This document shows positions 14,348 through 14,681 of a DNA stretch of 14,681 bases, in pieces (the stretch's first letter is position 1; each line of letters begins with the position of its first letter). The stretch spans positions 1 through 14,681 of the forward strand of contig CAYFMH010000042.1 in assembly GCA_964344165.1 (NCBI GenBank), read 5' to 3'. Below the pieces are notes generated by a model that saw only the letters and a program-made list of their open reading frames with translations, made no database searches and was not told the DNA's origin. A program made the translations under genes and the position numbers. Source of the DNA: CAYFMH01 sp964344165. GTDB lineage: Bacteria; Patescibacteriota; Gracilibacteria; UBA4473.

Positions 14348-14431
14348 CTTTTCGATAAAAAAATCTATCCAAAATGTCTCCCCGTCTATCCATCAGATAT
14401 CCGAATCTATGTTTTTGGTATCCAAATCTAT
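14348..14431. repeat. Decayed 21-bp tandem repeat, 4 units
   Basis: Read on the minus strand, four 21-bp units each begin with ATAGA (14411-14431, 14390-14410, 14369-14389, 14348-14368). The first two share ATAGATT-x-GGATA. The 21-bp period preserves frame and gives seven-residue repeats in several frames, so it could be a remnant of a heptad-repeat protein. Confidence 0.6.
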
Positions 14432-14454
14432 AAAAAATATAGACTTTTTTATAG
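14428..14454. repeat. 10-bp A/T-rich inverted repeat
   Basis: CTATAAAAAA (14428-14437) is the exact complement of TTTTTTATAG (14445-14454), with a 7-nt loop. It could act as a weak bidirectional terminator; there is no adjacent gene to assign it to. Confidence 0.45.
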
Positions 14455-14582
14455 GGTTGAGCAATGGCATGTAGAAGCGAAAAAACAACCTCGTCCCATA
14501 AAAAAACATTCAATGTCATACTCCAGACTACTCACTTTCGTTTACTTCATGCCCCCTAAATGAAAAAAATTCGATACATTAT

Positions 14583-14611
14583 TTGTAATATTTAGAAATA
14601 TATGCTAAAAT
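14583..14611 (+). promoter_or_regulatory. Extended -10 promoter reading out of the window
   Basis: -35 TTGTAA (14583-14588), a 17-bp spacer and TGcTAAAAT with the -10 at 14606-14611. The same TGCTAAAATGA core occurs in the promoter of the ART-like gene. It probably drives a gene beyond 14681. Confidence 0.6.
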
Positions 14612-14617
14612 GATCGT

Positions 14618-14638
14618 CAATTCTCAATTCTTAGATTT
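14618..14638. repeat. Short heptamer repeat, 3 units
   Basis: CAATTCT twice in a row, then TAGATTT, just downstream of the plus-strand promoter at 14583-14611. Confidence 0.6.
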
Positions 14639-14681
14639 TCGGGTCAAACGCAACACAAGGAAGATTCATAGTTAGGATAGG

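Larger units (their letters stand above)
13784..14681. other. Gene-poor 900-bp region with assembly gap
   Basis: No convincing gene is seen upstream of rny to the window end. It holds the rny leader, a large imperfect inverted repeat interrupted by unknown bases, a decayed 21-bp repeat, an A/T hairpin (14428-14454), a plus-strand promoter and a short heptamer tract. Short open frames here are probably kept open by repeat structure or cut by the gap. Confidence 0.55.

Noticed and set aside
14220..14519. Small genes on either strand near 14220-14519
   Set aside because: Both strands stay open because of the 21-bp repeat; no family, start signal or codon pattern favours either.
13784..14681. 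tRNA gene in the gene-poor end
   Set aside because: No GGTTCGAATC-type T-loop or cloverleaf was found on either strand.

Overview
This is an AT-rich, gene-dense piece of a small bacterial genome, most likely a Patescibacteria/CPR member, possibly near the Peregrinibacteria. The lineage is an inference. It rests on the type IV pilin with a ten-residue leader, DUF5665- and DUF5671-type membrane proteins, a short methionyl-tRNA synthetase, RNase Y, and A/T-rich leaders without Shine-Dalgarno sequences. All twelve genes read through under the standard code. They end in TAA (6) or TAG (6), never TGA.

Layout. Minus strand, 41-4228: an SF2 helicase, a polyprenyl glycosylphosphotransferase lacking its catalytic domain, a type IV pilin with a clear promoter and a strand-specific terminator, and a DUF5665 membrane protein. 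Plus strand, 4371-5312: a five-helix DUF5671-like protein with a pilin-like C-terminal domain, diverging from the DUF5665 gene. Minus strand, 5320-6748: a YrbL-like kinase-fold protein and a cysteine-rich ZIP transporter. Plus strand, 6882-10755: methionyl-tRNA synthetase, then two related secreted proteins with a coiled coil and a basic tail, the second also His-rich. Minus strand, 10826-13783: an unrecognised protein with an ADP-ribosyltransferase-like pattern, and RNase Y. The last 900 bases hold an 85-base assembly gap inside a large imperfect inverted repeat, a decayed 21-bp repeat and a plus-strand promoter leaving the window, but no convincing gene.

The most unusual thread is a set of heptameric tandem repeats: ten degenerate tracts of about 7-bp period, each with its own consensus. 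Most abut gene ends; two flank gene starts and one lies inside the helicase coding sequence. They resemble the heptameric STRRs of cyanobacteria and appear to supply terminator, promoter and stop-codon sequence here. The genes do not form one pathway. They mix housekeeping functions (metG, rny) with cell-surface functions (pilin, pilin-like membrane protein, glycan initiation remnant, secreted basic proteins).
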